From Glandiceps talaboti (lineage: Eukaryota > Hemichordata > Enteropneusta > Spengelidae), in the NCBI RefSeq assembly GCF_964340395.1, contig NC_135570.1, forward strand, positions 2,662,501 to 2,687,500: 25,000 bases of DNA. Direction: 5' to 3'. Position numbers and translations under genes: made by a program. The notes under the pieces are model-generated. The model was not told the origin of the DNA and ran no database searches. It saw only the letters and a list, made by a program, of their open reading frames with translations. Shown here piece after piece: positions 11,520 to 21,510 of the stretch. How positions within the stretch are numbered: position 1 is the first letter of the stretch; the number at the start of each line of letters is the position of its first letter.

Positions 11520-12220
11520 ATATGGCCTTCCACTGATGCATATCACATTCATTTGACAAGGCGGCCACCCATTTTTTTGTATCACATTAATTTGGCAAGG
11601 TGTCCATGTAGTTTTCATACTACTGTGCAAGGTGTCCACCCAAGTTTTGTACCACTGTATTATGGCCCTGTAATTTGACAAGGCGTCCACCCAATTTTTG
11701 TATCACATCAATTTGACAAGGTGTCCATGCAGTTTTCGGACAACTGTGTTAATTTGACAATTGCGTCCACCCAATTTTTTGCATCACATTAATTTGGCAA
11801 GGTGTCCATGTAGTTTTCATACTACTGTGCAAGGTGTCCACCCAAGTTTTGTACCACTGTATTATGGCCCTGTAATTTGACAAGGCATCCACCCAATTTT
11901 TGTATCACATCAATTTGACAAGGCATCCATGTAGTTTTCGTACCACTGTGTTAATTGGACAAGGTATCCACCCAATGTTTTGTATCACATTAATTTGACA
12001 AGACATCCATGTAGTTTTCGCACCACTGTTAATTTGACAAGGTGTCCACCCAATTTTTGTATCACATCAATTTGACAAGGCGGCCATGTAGATTTCATAC
12101 CACTGTGCAAGGTGTCCACCCAAGTTTTGTACCACTGTATTATGGTCCTGTAATTTGACAAGGTGTCCATGTAGTTTTCATACCACTGTGCAGGGCGTCC
12201 ACCCAGTTTTTGTTCAACTC
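11520..12220. repeat. About 40-bp minisatellite with higher-order units
   Basis: About 17 monomers carry TTTGACAAGG or TGCAAGG followed by TGTCCA or a variant. They alternate between two types: one with CCACCCAATTTTTGTATCAC, the other with CCATGTAGTTTTCATACCAC. Mean spacing is about 40 bases. A 202-bp block of five monomers, starting ATCACATTAATTTGGCAAGG at 11581, is repeated nearly identically at 11783. The related CAAGGTGTCCACCCAAGTTT segment recurs again at 12108, 278 bases after 11830. Overlapping ORFs on both strands are by-products. Confidence 0.9.
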
Positions 12221-12881
12221 TATACTATAATCTTTCTTTTTTCAGTGGAATGAAATTCCAAGTCTATCATAGAAAGTTTTGGGGTAATATAAACTTATTT
12301 ATTTTCGTACAAAAACATTTTAAGCAAAAGACATATTTTCACACTTTGGGTCTTCTTAATATTGGCTTACTGTAAGACAGTATACTTGTAACCACTGTAG
12401 AAATTACTGATTATCACCCACTACCCGTAGTTATTAAGAATTTACCAGTGAAAGTGATTCAATTTTCACCACAGTATAATTTAACCAACAAACAACATCA
12501 GAGATAAACTTATCACAGGTAACAATACACAGATGTGAATGAAAGCGTTACTTTCACTTTTCCAAAATATATTAAACTCTACTGTAAATGGTTCGTTCTT
12601 TCTTATTAGATGAAGTACCTCTGTAGTTGATGTCACTGTGTACCCAGGCTTGATGTCTGTATGTAAACAATATAAATAATCATTTAATTGTTTTTCAACA
12701 AATTTGAATTTTACAAGAGTGAATGGTCATAGTCTCTGGGTTCATATTATCAAATGATAATTTCTACTCAGTCAAAAACATTTGTTGGAAACAAATCCCT
12801 AATTATCACTGACATCTCATCAACTTTATCAGGAATGTACCACAAATAGGCATGGAAAATATGGAAATTTATGTGATGCTG

Positions 12882-13216
12882 ACAGGATTTGGAGACTGTG
12901 CAATCGTATATGTTTAACCAAATATAACAACATAAAATTATGGGATACTTACAAGGTTTGACCACTGAGCAATCATATATGCTTCACCAAATATAACAGT
13001 GTAAAATTACGAGATACTTACAAGGTTTGACCACTGAGCAATCATATATGCTTCACCAAATATAACAGTGTAAAATTATGGGATACTTACAAGGTTTGAC
13101 CACTGAGCAATCATATATGCTTCACCAAATATAACAGTGTAAAATTATGGGATACTTACAAGGTTTGACCACTGAGCAATCATAGATATGCTTCACTAAA
13201 TACAACATTGTAAATA
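12882..13216. repeat. 69-bp tandem array, about 4.8 copies
   Basis: Units begin ACAAGGTTTG at 12951, 13020, 13089 and 13158, exactly 69 bases apart. A diverged unit starts at 12882 (ACAGGATTTG). Units contain GAGCAATCATATATGCTTCA and AAATTATGGGATACTT. The middle copies are almost identical and the outer ones diverged, as expected for an array that exchanges units internally. Confidence 0.9.
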
Positions 13217-13509
13217 GATAAAGAAGGAGAACATAAATTATGATATAAAAAAATAGCCCCAGTTACAACTACTATGATTGTAAGATATTACAACAAGGCC
13301 ATCAATAGAAGGTTTAGAAGGATATAGAAAAAAACAGGGTTAGGATTGAATTAAAAATAAAATCAGTAGAGTGATAGATTTGAATTCTGTTAGTCATTTC
13401 TCTGACTAAATTTCTCATAAAAAAACAAGAACAACACACCCTGTAGTAATAGTGTGTGCCATATGCATAAATGTAGTCATAAAAATAACACCATATTTTA
13501 TTACATCGT

Positions 13510-14960
13510 GAATGAATCAACTTCTGATATTCAAATAATAATATCAAGTTCATCAAGTCGTTATTTGTGTACTATATATAAACCATGCTTCATGTCTAAA
13601 TTTTCAAAATATGACATAATTATAATATTAAACTAAAATTTTTAGATTAAAACATATATCTTTTAGTGTTAAAATGAGACTAATAATCATTTAAATCAGC
13701 TGTTAAATACTCTTTGAATTGCTTCTTATTTGAATATCAAGTTCATTGTCATTATTTGTATACTTTATCTCAGCCTCATTCTGTGTCTAATTTTCAAAAT
13801 ATGACGTAATTGGAATATTAAACTGAAATTTTCAGATCAAAAACATATATTTTTATATTTAAAGTTAAAATGGGACTAATGATAATTCAGTTAAAATTTA
13901 TATACTTCATAAATTGCTTCTGAATGCTGAAATTGTCAAAAAGTGAAAGGAATAATCGTTACTGCCCGGATATGGGTTTTGTGAACTGAGGTTGTATAAC
14001 AAAGGGGTCCGACTTTAACTTAAGAAGCTGTACGGCCAAGATCTGCAAAACCCATATCCAGGCCATAAAGGTTTTATCATATACCCCATGTAGTGGCATG
14101 GAAACATCATTTCAATCACATAATCACATAAATTGACAGTGAAATAATTTTTTTCTCGCAAAAAACATAAAAAATAGTGTAGAAATTAACAAAGCCAAAT
14201 CACTGAGTGAATGGATATCAACGAGTGCGTCACTTGCCATATTTGGGCAGTGTGTAAGGGTGTGATACAGAAAATTATTGCCTGGGTTCAATGCATGTGC
14301 TCACCATCGAATTGAATTGGAAGCAATATTGGGTATGGTAATCTAATATTTAGCATCAAATTTGAAGATGAAATTATATTATAATATTCAAAATGAAACT
14401 GGAATAATAATATAATTTTCAATTCAGTAATTATATATTCCTTAAATTGCAGCTCAATCCAGAAATGTTGAATAGAATGAAATAAGAATTTACCAAGTTG
14501 TAATAATTAAACTGAAATTTTTAATATATATTGTAATGATCAGAGTCAAGTTAGAAAATAATATGATTGTTAAGTCAGCAGTTATACAGTCTTTGAATTG
14601 TAGTTTAAAACAGAAAATGAATTAGAATTTACCAAGTTGTAATATCTCAGCTGAAATTTCCAGATGAAAATGTGAAATATGTTAAAATTGGAACTTAAGT
14701 GAAATTGAAATAATAGCATCATTTTGAAATGAGTACCCGGTAATTATATACGATAAAAAGTTGTAAAATTCAACGTAAAATTTTAGGATTGTAGCATCAT
14801 GTACTTCAATATTCAAGAATGATATCATTTTAAAGTCAGCAATTATAATATACTCATGCATTCCAGCTAAAAAAAAAAGAAGTTAGAAAAAATTTACTAA
14901 ATTGTAATATTTTGACTGAAATTTCCAGAGTATATTAACATCACTAGTTATAGAATGCCT
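13510..14960. repeat. Old AT-rich tandem repeats, degenerate
   Basis: A recurring set of motifs, A(A/G)CTGAAATTTTCAGAT, then AAAATG-x-GACTAAT and TCAG(C)AGTTATA..CTTTGAATTG, marks diverged units. The CTGAAATTT-type box occurs near 13632, 13822, 14509, 14651 and 14926. The first two units are about 190 bases apart and clearly homologous over most of their length. The series is interrupted at about 13925-14330, where an inverted repeat of 17-base arms lies (13964-13980 and 14047-14063). Confidence 0.55.
13964..14063. mobile_element. Possible MITE with GATATGGGTTTT inverted repeat
   Basis: GCCCGGATATGGGTTTT at 13964-13980 pairs with AAAACCCATATCCAGGC at 14047-14063 (16 of 17 bases), with weaker matching outside. 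It sits inside degenerate AT-rich tandem repeats, is GC-richer than its surroundings and so looks inserted. No target duplication is seen. Confidence 0.4.
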
Positions 14961-16174
14961 GGATCTAATATTTGATATCTTAAACTTAGCAACATCTCTT
15001 TGTTTTCAATCCTCTATTTGAGATATTAATATATCATTTCATAAATCAATGCTAGTATTTCTTTTCTACTGGATAAAGAAATACTACTGGCATAAGGGTG
15101 CATATCAGACATCATCTCTGAGGAGCAATAAGACTCCCTAAGTTGCAATTGTATTTCTAATGACTGTGCAAAGAAATGTAAGAAATGAAAGTAGCTATAT
15201 CAATATTACAATTCTTAAGCCTAATTGCACTTTTATGTCACAGGGGGGTTATATCTTCTTGTATAATGTTTCCTGAAAACCACTTCTAGGATAAATCATT
15301 GGATTCAAAATTTGTCACTTAAGATTTATTTGAAAGCTTTTCTCCACTCACCTTTAAGAAAGTTGTAGCCTATCTGTAATAAATTAGCAGTGATTAATAG
15401 TGACTCACACCTGAACATGAGTCAAGCCTTTATGCTACAAGGATACGCAATTAGAACGAAGAATGATTTGTAGATGTATGGATATTGTAGAAAAAGCTGC
15501 AGATTTGAGGACTAATTTGAGGTAAGGCAATCTAACATCATTGTAAAGCTTGGGGGAATTCTTGTGTACATTTTCAATATCCATTTGTAAAAAGAAAATT
15601 CTAAACATGAACATATATTATGAAACCACATGCAGATTGAGAGACCTGGTAAATTTACAATTGTTTTGTCGTAATCTTGGTGGAACGTGCATAGATTTTC
15701 AATTTGCATAGATCTTCAATCTCCCTTAAAAACTTTCCAAACATGAATGTATTGTGAAACCACGTGATGATAGAGAAACCTGGTAAAATTTAATTGTTGA
15801 AAATTTTACATTCAAAATAATTTTGGGCACCCAGGTCCAGATTTGGGATAGAAGAATAACTTTTCGTAAAAATTTCAAAATGTCTAGCCAAGCATAAACA
15901 CACTGTGAAACCAGATAATGTTACAATATCATGTCTCTAAAGGCCGAAGCTTTACACCATGGGTCACTGAGAAGGCTGAGAGGATGTTTGTTTTGGTGAA
16001 ATCATTTGCTGAAGGGTTTTAACTATGCTAGAGGAATCCTTGCAATGTATTGTCATTGTTTACTGTAGGGTAAAATAAATTGAGTTGATATTGGGTAAAA
16101 AGAAAAACTAAGTTGAGCGTAAGAAAATGTTACAGTCTAATTGCTGTTAACAATGTAAACATAGTCATGTATGC

Positions 16175-17260
16175 TGTTGACCAATTTGTATGTATTGAAG
16201 TGAGAGTGGATGTAACATACCAGTACAGTGAATATGTGTTATAGCAAATGTAACTGTAATGTAGTGTATGGCCATATCATTGAACACTTATGCCTGAATG
16301 TACACTGTATTACCATCGACCAATTTGTCTATGTTGGAACGTACAATTTTGGTGAGTCTTGATCACTAAATAGCTAGATTAGAATTAAGCCATTGTAATT
16401 CAGTAACCAGTATATACTACATGTATGTCATTGACCAGTTTGTTTATATTGGAACTAGTCCTGCTTGCGGAGTAAGTTGTCCCTTCCTTCTCCGTCCTGC
16501 GACGAGCCAGCCGTGAAACCTGGGCTTGCCAGAAATGATGGTAACTAAAGAATTAACGCATCCTGTGTTGTCGAGGGTCATGGCAGTAATCTAGACCCAT
16601 GCACCGTCTGCAAGGACTACATTGGAACATACAATACTTAGTATACTATTGACCACTTTGGTCTATATATATTGAAACATACATAGTTGGCAAGTCTAAA
16701 TGTTGTATATGATCATCTGTGACAATATGCAATATCACAGGGATCGATATAGATAAGTGGCCAGCAAAAACAACCAAGTACTCTGAAATGTTTTGCCAGA
16801 TACTTTTTCAGGAATTGTTTAAAAATTCTTCATTTCAACCAGTACATTTCTGTCATGAGGTAGATATATGAGTCTTGTTCCTAAATATTACTGCCTATTT
16901 GTCACAGTTTACCGGCTACTTTTACAATTAGATCCTGCTATCTCATTCTATTGAAGTGAGTAATACAGTACTGATGTCATAAACCATTGATCAGTTTCTC
17001 AACATGGGTAATATATTAGTTTAAATCCAGAGGCAATCCATGGCTTTGAATCTCTTAAGAGAGATCTTAAGATTCAAATCCCTGCACAGATAGCCTCCGG
17101 ACTAGTATTAGAGTTCCCGTGACCAATTTCTCTATGTTGAAACATGAGTGATTACATACCATATTCCGTAAATCAATTTGCCTTTATTGAGAAATTAGTA
17201 GCAATGCTAGCATACCATTCATAGATTTGACTGTGTTGGAATGAGAGTGATTTTATTGCA
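16175..17260. repeat. Degenerate units built on TTGACCAATTTGTCTATGTTGG
   Basis: Variants of (T)GACCA-x-TTTGT-x-TATGTTGGAA, often followed by a GTACAAT or GAGAGTGATT tail, occur near 16178, 16317, 16430, 16651, 16985, 17120, 17173 and 17225. Spacing varies from 50 to over 300 bases, so this is an old, disrupted tandem or dispersed repeat. A MITE is inserted in the unit at 16430. Confidence 0.5.
16456..16620. mobile_element. MITE, copy 2, flanked by ATTGGAAC duplication
   Basis: Begins TAGTCCTGCTTGCGG and ends GTCTGCAAGGACTAC, which are terminal inverted repeats. ATTGGAAC occurs directly before (16448-16455) and after (16621-16628). The surrounding repeat unit has an uninterrupted relative at about 16332-16350 (TATGTTGGAACGTACAAT), matching the two flanks joined with one ATTGGAAC removed. 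Ends and inner pieces match the element at 7720-7841. The GC-richer centre codes for nothing recognisable. Confidence 0.75.
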
Positions 17261-17518
17261 GGCCTCCTGAGTACAATCTTATCATTTTACAGATATATAA
17301 GAGATACTTGCTGGGTAAATTTAAGTGGATCTTGTCCACGGCCAGTATACATGAGAAAGTAATACCTATCTAAGTTGTTTAACTTAGTGTACATGATTTG
17401 CTGTCAAAGTTTAGTAATCCAACAGGATGAAAATGATAAATATAATCAGTTGATGTGCAATCAATATATTTTTCATAGCTTTGAAAGAAATTCACAAGTC
17501 TAGAGTGATTTCATTCTT

Positions 17519-17606
17519 GTATTAAAGCCAGAGCTCATATTTCTACTGAAGCAACAAAATATGGTACATTTTGGACGGTGACATAAAGAGGTGGTGGCTT
17601 TAATAC
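17519..17606. mobile_element. Possible short MITE with GTATTAAAGCCA ends
   Basis: GTATTAAAGCCA at 17519-17530 pairs perfectly with TGGCTTTAATAC at 17595-17606. It is followed by a second TAAAGAGGCGGTGGCTT (about 17620), repeating TAAAGAGGTGGTGGCTT at about 17584. It lies just over 120 bases upstream of coding exon 2. It could be a small element with a TA target or a chance inverted repeat. Confidence 0.35.
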
Positions 17607-17730
17607 AATGTTAGAGTGCCGTAAAGAGGCGGTGGCTTACGACGTTGGAATGATCTAAATCTTGGTTAATTTTTCAGAGCAAAACTTGAGAGGATTTTGT
17701 TAACAAACTTTATTTATTTTTGATTTTCAG

Positions 17731-17887
17731 GTAAGAGAAAGAGGGTGAAGTTTTTACCAGATGCTGAGGGTAAGATCTGGACGTGGGTCATGGGTGATCA
17801 CAAAGATGACAAACCCTATGAACAACTCATTGAAGAAGCACAACAAGAAAAGGCTAGGAAATTAGCAGAGGCAGAGGCAGAACAAAG
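17731..17887 (+). CDS. SH2D4A: SH2D4A/B-like adaptor, coding exon 2 (PP1-docking motif and WVMG signature)
   Basis: Second coding exon of the same gene, 157 bases. It completes Gly59 (G|GT) and encodes residues 60-110 plus two bases of the next codon, ending AG|GTGAGA at 17887/17888. Phase agrees with exon 1. Residues 63-66 (RVKF, preceded by KRK) form a canonical RVxF motif for protein phosphatase 1; the aligned human SH2D4A stretch is K-S-V-H-W, and human SH2D4A is a listed PP1 partner. Residues 74-88 (IWTWVMGDHKDDKPY) match the family signature VWVWVMG...DKPY. Residues 93-110 are Glu/Ala/Gln/Lys-rich and probably helical. The acceptor is TTTTGATTTTCAG at 17730, with a possible branch site near 17702. 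The first exon bases, GTAAGA, themselves resemble a donor. No exon 3 was found in the window. Confidence 0.9.
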
Positions 17888-17895
17888 GTGAGAAA

Positions 17896-17926
17896 GGGAG
17901 GGATTGGGCTGGGATGGGGGGGGGGG
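17896..17926 (+). promoter_or_regulatory. G-run tract just inside the intron 2 donor (potential G-quadruplex)
   Basis: GGGAGGG, GGG, GGG and an 11-base G run (17916-17926) are separated by 1-4 bases and start 8 bases after the donor. G triplets near donors are known intronic splicing enhancers, and the spacing fits a G-quadruplex in the pre-mRNA. No function is shown by the sequence itself. Confidence 0.5.
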
Positions 17927-18900
17927 TGGAGAAGGAGGGAGACAGACAGACAGGGACACTGCAGCATGATGTCGACAAAACCTCAAATTTACTTGCAATA
18001 AAGCTTGTCATTTCTAGAACTTAATTATTGCATGTGAGATATTTGATATCTTCAAATAATATATTTACTCTATGCAATTTATGTTCACCCATTCTTAAAC
18101 TTGTTTCAGTGATCCTTTATATTAAAATTTCAAATTGGCAAATTTGTGGGTTTATAAGCAAAATCTTGTTTATTAATACACCCATTGAGAAAGTCAAACA
18201 GAAAAGACTGAAATAGAGAAAGGGAGTAGATATGAACAAGATGTGATGGTAAAGCCATTAAAATGCCAGGGACATTGGTATTAGATACATTTCTGAACTT
18301 TCATATCTAGGCCAAATCCTGTAAATGACTTTTGACCTCCAACCCTTGACCTATGTGTATGATTACAAATAGATAGCTGTAAACATCTTTTAGGCATGAT
18401 ACTGTAGATAAGAAACTCTGATATCTCAATAATTACAGTTTATTTTAACTCCAAAACTTAAAACTAACACAGCCATGTCTTTGTTGGATACCAGTAATCA
18501 ATGAATTCTTTGATTTTGGTTAATTTACAACCAAAATATTCAATTTAAAGGCTAAAAAGATCTGATCATGAATCAGGTTCTGTTACAAAATTCAAAAATA
18601 TGACATGCGTATACCCTTTCTTGCAAATGACAAGAATAGTGTGGTCTACCATCTGCAAATTATATAGGCTGCAAAATTGTAAGCTATATATATATAGTCT
18701 AAGAAATGTGCCTACAGATATTAACAATAGATTCAGTAACCCAGCCAATTAGATTCAGAACCGAAGTAACAGAAAATCAGAAATCAGATCTACATGGCAT
18801 ACATGTATTGTTGAACAATAATATTGTTTTGGAACCACAGTTAAATGACTTTAGAGTAAGGAAAATGTTGTGGACTTATAATACCACTTTGGCATGCAAA

Positions 18901-19445
18901 GAGTCGTGATGGTGGAATGGTAAGTAGTGCCAGCTCAGAATCTGTATCTTGCAGGTCCAAGCCCTGTCACTGCCATTTGTTCTTGAATGCTAGTCCTTGG
19001 TAAAGATTTGAACCACAATTTTGCCTCAGTTAACCCAGCTGTATAATTGGGGACCTGGTAGGATAGAGGTTGCAATGTGAATGCTTTAATCATATGTGCT
19101 TTTATAATATACCTAGTGATAATGCTGTGCCATGATTCACATTCATTCATGATTCCCTCGTGACTGTGAGTTACCAGAATCACATGCTATTTCATGTGAT
19201 TCTGGTAACTCACAGTCCCTCGGGTGTAATAAACGGGTGCTATAGCCATCATGGCCAGGCAATATGTGTTCAATAAAGGCTGCAATGGATTGACGGTATG
19301 TTCACAAGGGAGTTGTGGAAGTACAGGGACTGTTATGTCACTATAGGAGTTCCATGCCAGGAGTAATAATTCTATAGCACAATGTGAGAAAACTTCATAT
19401 ACGTATGAAACATGTATTTAGTATTAGTACTTGTATTATTGTTAT
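18901..19445 (+). mobile_element. tRNA-derived SINE, nearly full length, carrying a hairpin
   Basis: The tRNA-like head has an A-box-like TGGTGGAATGGTAAGTAG (about 18910-18927) and a B-box-like GCAGGTCCAAGCCC (18951-18964; consensus GGTTCGAANCC). The middle part, CCTCAGTTAACCCAGCTGTA then GGACCTGGTAGG, resembles conserved central domains of metazoan SINEs (Meta-type is my best guess, unverified). The 3' part (about 19286-19370) is shared with the fragment near 3893-3980. The tail is AT-rich (TTAGTATTAGTACTTG, TATTATTGTTA). A perfect 25-bp hairpin lies at 19162-19217 between core and tail. ORFs inside it are by-products. It is not a functional tRNA gene. Confidence 0.65.
19162..19217. repeat. 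Perfect inverted repeat, 25-bp arms, 6-base loop
   Basis: Arm 1 is 19162-19186 (starts GACTGTGAGTTACCAG), the loop CTATTT is 19187-19192, and arm 2 is 19193-19217. All 25 positions pair. CCCTCG occurs just outside on both sides, in direct orientation. The lack of any mismatch inside an otherwise decayed SINE suggests a recent event. Confidence 0.95.
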
Positions 19446-19980
19446 ATTAGGTGTACAAATAGTTCTATTGTTGGGCCTCCCTAACATTTACAGTACACTT
19501 GACCCTACAATATTTACTTGTAACCAACCACTGTATCACCAATGCAATGATAGCTAGTACATGCTTCACTTTACTGTTGACATAGTCAATACTGGGCCAA
19601 GTACAGTCAACAACATTCAAAATTTATGCCTTAGCTTATTAAACCTGTCAAAATTTCTGTTGATTCAAATATGAAATTAATTATAGATAAAACTAAATAT
19701 AACACAGTCGACTGTTATCAAATACAGTAGAGGTTTGGCTATGCACGGCAAAAGATTTGCAACTAAGAAAGAATAATGTGACCTGGGGTCTCTCATTTTG
19801 TTCCAGTTTATTTACACCAAGTAAACAAAATGTTTACATCTATTTTGAGGTAACCCAGGTGACTGAGCAATAGTTTGAACTTTGACACTGTGTATAGCTT
19901 GACCTTTGACATCTTGTTAATGTGTTGTGATTGGCAGATAGAGAAAAACATGGCTACAAAACAAAGAAAACATTTCTAAT

Positions 19981-20062
19981 ATCTTGATTTTGAGATATTG
20001 TCAAGTTTATTTTGAGATAATCAAGTTTATTTTGAGATAATCAAGTTTATTTTGAGATATTT
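19981..20062. repeat. 20-bp tandem repeat TCAAGTTTATTTTGAGATAA
   Basis: Three near-perfect 20-base units occupy 20001-20060, preceded by one degenerate unit at 19981-20000 (ATCTTGATTTTGAGATATTG). Confidence 0.9.
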
Positions 20063-20454
20063 AAGTTCAAGGACATCATACTAAAAACAGCATATCTAGA
20101 AAAAGCTGATAATAGCAAACTTTTCATAAATTCTATAAGAAAATTTATAAAAAAACATACTCTGAAAGACGAGGAAGTATATACGACATGGCATGAGTTC
20201 ATAAATTAACCAGATTGAGATTATTGTGAACACATGGATATTTGGCATTTCAAAAAATCATAACTTTTATATTTGTAAGCATTCCATGATATCAAAATAT
20301 TTATAAGAAATAATATCATACAAAGTTAAACATTGAGTAATCATATTATGATAATGAATTCCTTATGAGTATAATTTTATAATTCTTTCAGAAATCTTAG
20401 AATCTAATATTTTTTTGCTGTAACTCACTACTTGACAGCTTGCCAGGACTCTTC

Positions 20455-20680
20455 ATAAAACTGTATGATTAATTTCACATTTTTTTAATACAATTTTTTT
20501 TGTACTGGGAATTGCTCCCAGCAATTTTCTGTTATGCAGACATATACACACAATAACACATAATGCTACAGATATCCAGAGGCCTGTTCACGAAACAGTA
20601 TGATTAATTTCACATTTAGCTAAAAAAATTTGTATTGATCAATAATTAGAAATTGATCCCCAACATTTTTCTTTATTCCG
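20455..20680. repeat. Two-copy duplication, 135-bp spacing
   Basis: TGTATGATTAATTTCACATT (20462) recurs as AGTATGATTAATTTCACATT (20597). Both are preceded by a TTCA-x-(A/G)AAAC-like stretch and followed by a T/A run, AATT-x-TGTA and GGAATTGCTCCCAGCAATTT or AATTGATCCCCAACATTTTT. Similarity extends over about 80-90 bases per copy. Confidence 0.65.
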
Positions 20681-20952
20681 CCAAGGAAAATGCAAGTGAC
20701 CTAAGGGTCCTTGTCACTACAAGTCGAGAGACAAGCATGAGTAATAAACCCCTTAGGTTACCATATATTTTCCAGCTGTGTAAAGTAATCACAGTGTATT
20801 GGAGAGTAGTATGATTATGTTTACTTGAGCACATTTTATGTCATATTGGGAATATGGATGTAGATTTTGACCATTTTGACTCATATTTCAAGTACTGCAG
20901 ACAACAAATGAGTTGATGTATGTTGCGACACAGAACTACCAGGGTATAAATT

Positions 20953-21085
20953 TATTAAAGTTGATAGCAGTAATCAATACAAGTATACTAAAGACAGAAA
21001 TAAGTCTGACTGGACTTTTCCTTTAAGTTGATAACAGTAATCAATACAAGTGTACTAAAGGTAGAAATATATCTGACTGCAGGTT
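20953..21085. repeat. 67-bp tandem duplication
   Basis: TTGATAGCAGTAATCAATAC, then AAGTATACTAAAG-x-CAGAAATA and TCTGACTG, at about 20957-21017 is repeated at about 21025-21083, close to 90% identical by eye. Confidence 0.8.
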
Positions 21086-21510
21086 TTTTTCTTTTAACAA
21101 GTTCATTATGTATACTATACAGATCTATTTAACATGCAACGAGAGCCTAGACTGTCCACAGGTATTAGTAATGTGTATAGGGATTGTTTCATGTACGTCA
21201 CTGCACCTACAAGAAGCTTAACTAGCAGTCATTTTATCAATGCAATACTAGTATTCTGTGACAAATAACAAGTGGAGGAATTAAGTAGAGTATATGCCTT
21301 ATTGATTTATGGGGTACAAATTGCAAGGTCTCCCTTTGAAGTTTTATGAGTTGCTGAATTGCATGGGTGATTTTTGAAGGTGCTGTAATTGCATTGCTGT
21401 TCATATGCTGAGTTACGCCGCTGAAGATCACAAGTCAAGGATGGCAACATTTACATTAATAGTGTCTTTCAATAGGATAATGAAGTACAATTGATTGACT
21501 ACCCAGAATC

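Noticed and set aside
12882-13216. CRISPR-like array
   Set aside because: Units are contiguous 69-base tandem repeats without unique spacers, in an animal intron.
17816-17998. Minus-strand ORF with a proline run
   Set aside because: It is antisense to coding exon 2 and the G-rich start of intron 2.
18901-18975. Functional tRNA gene
   Set aside because: A- and B-box-like motifs are present, but the arms do not form a sound cloverleaf and SINE body sequence follows, so it is a SINE head.
19775-19865. Inverted repeat with GTGACCTGGG ends as a MITE
   Set aside because: Only the outer ten bases and one inner segment pair; too weak to call an element.
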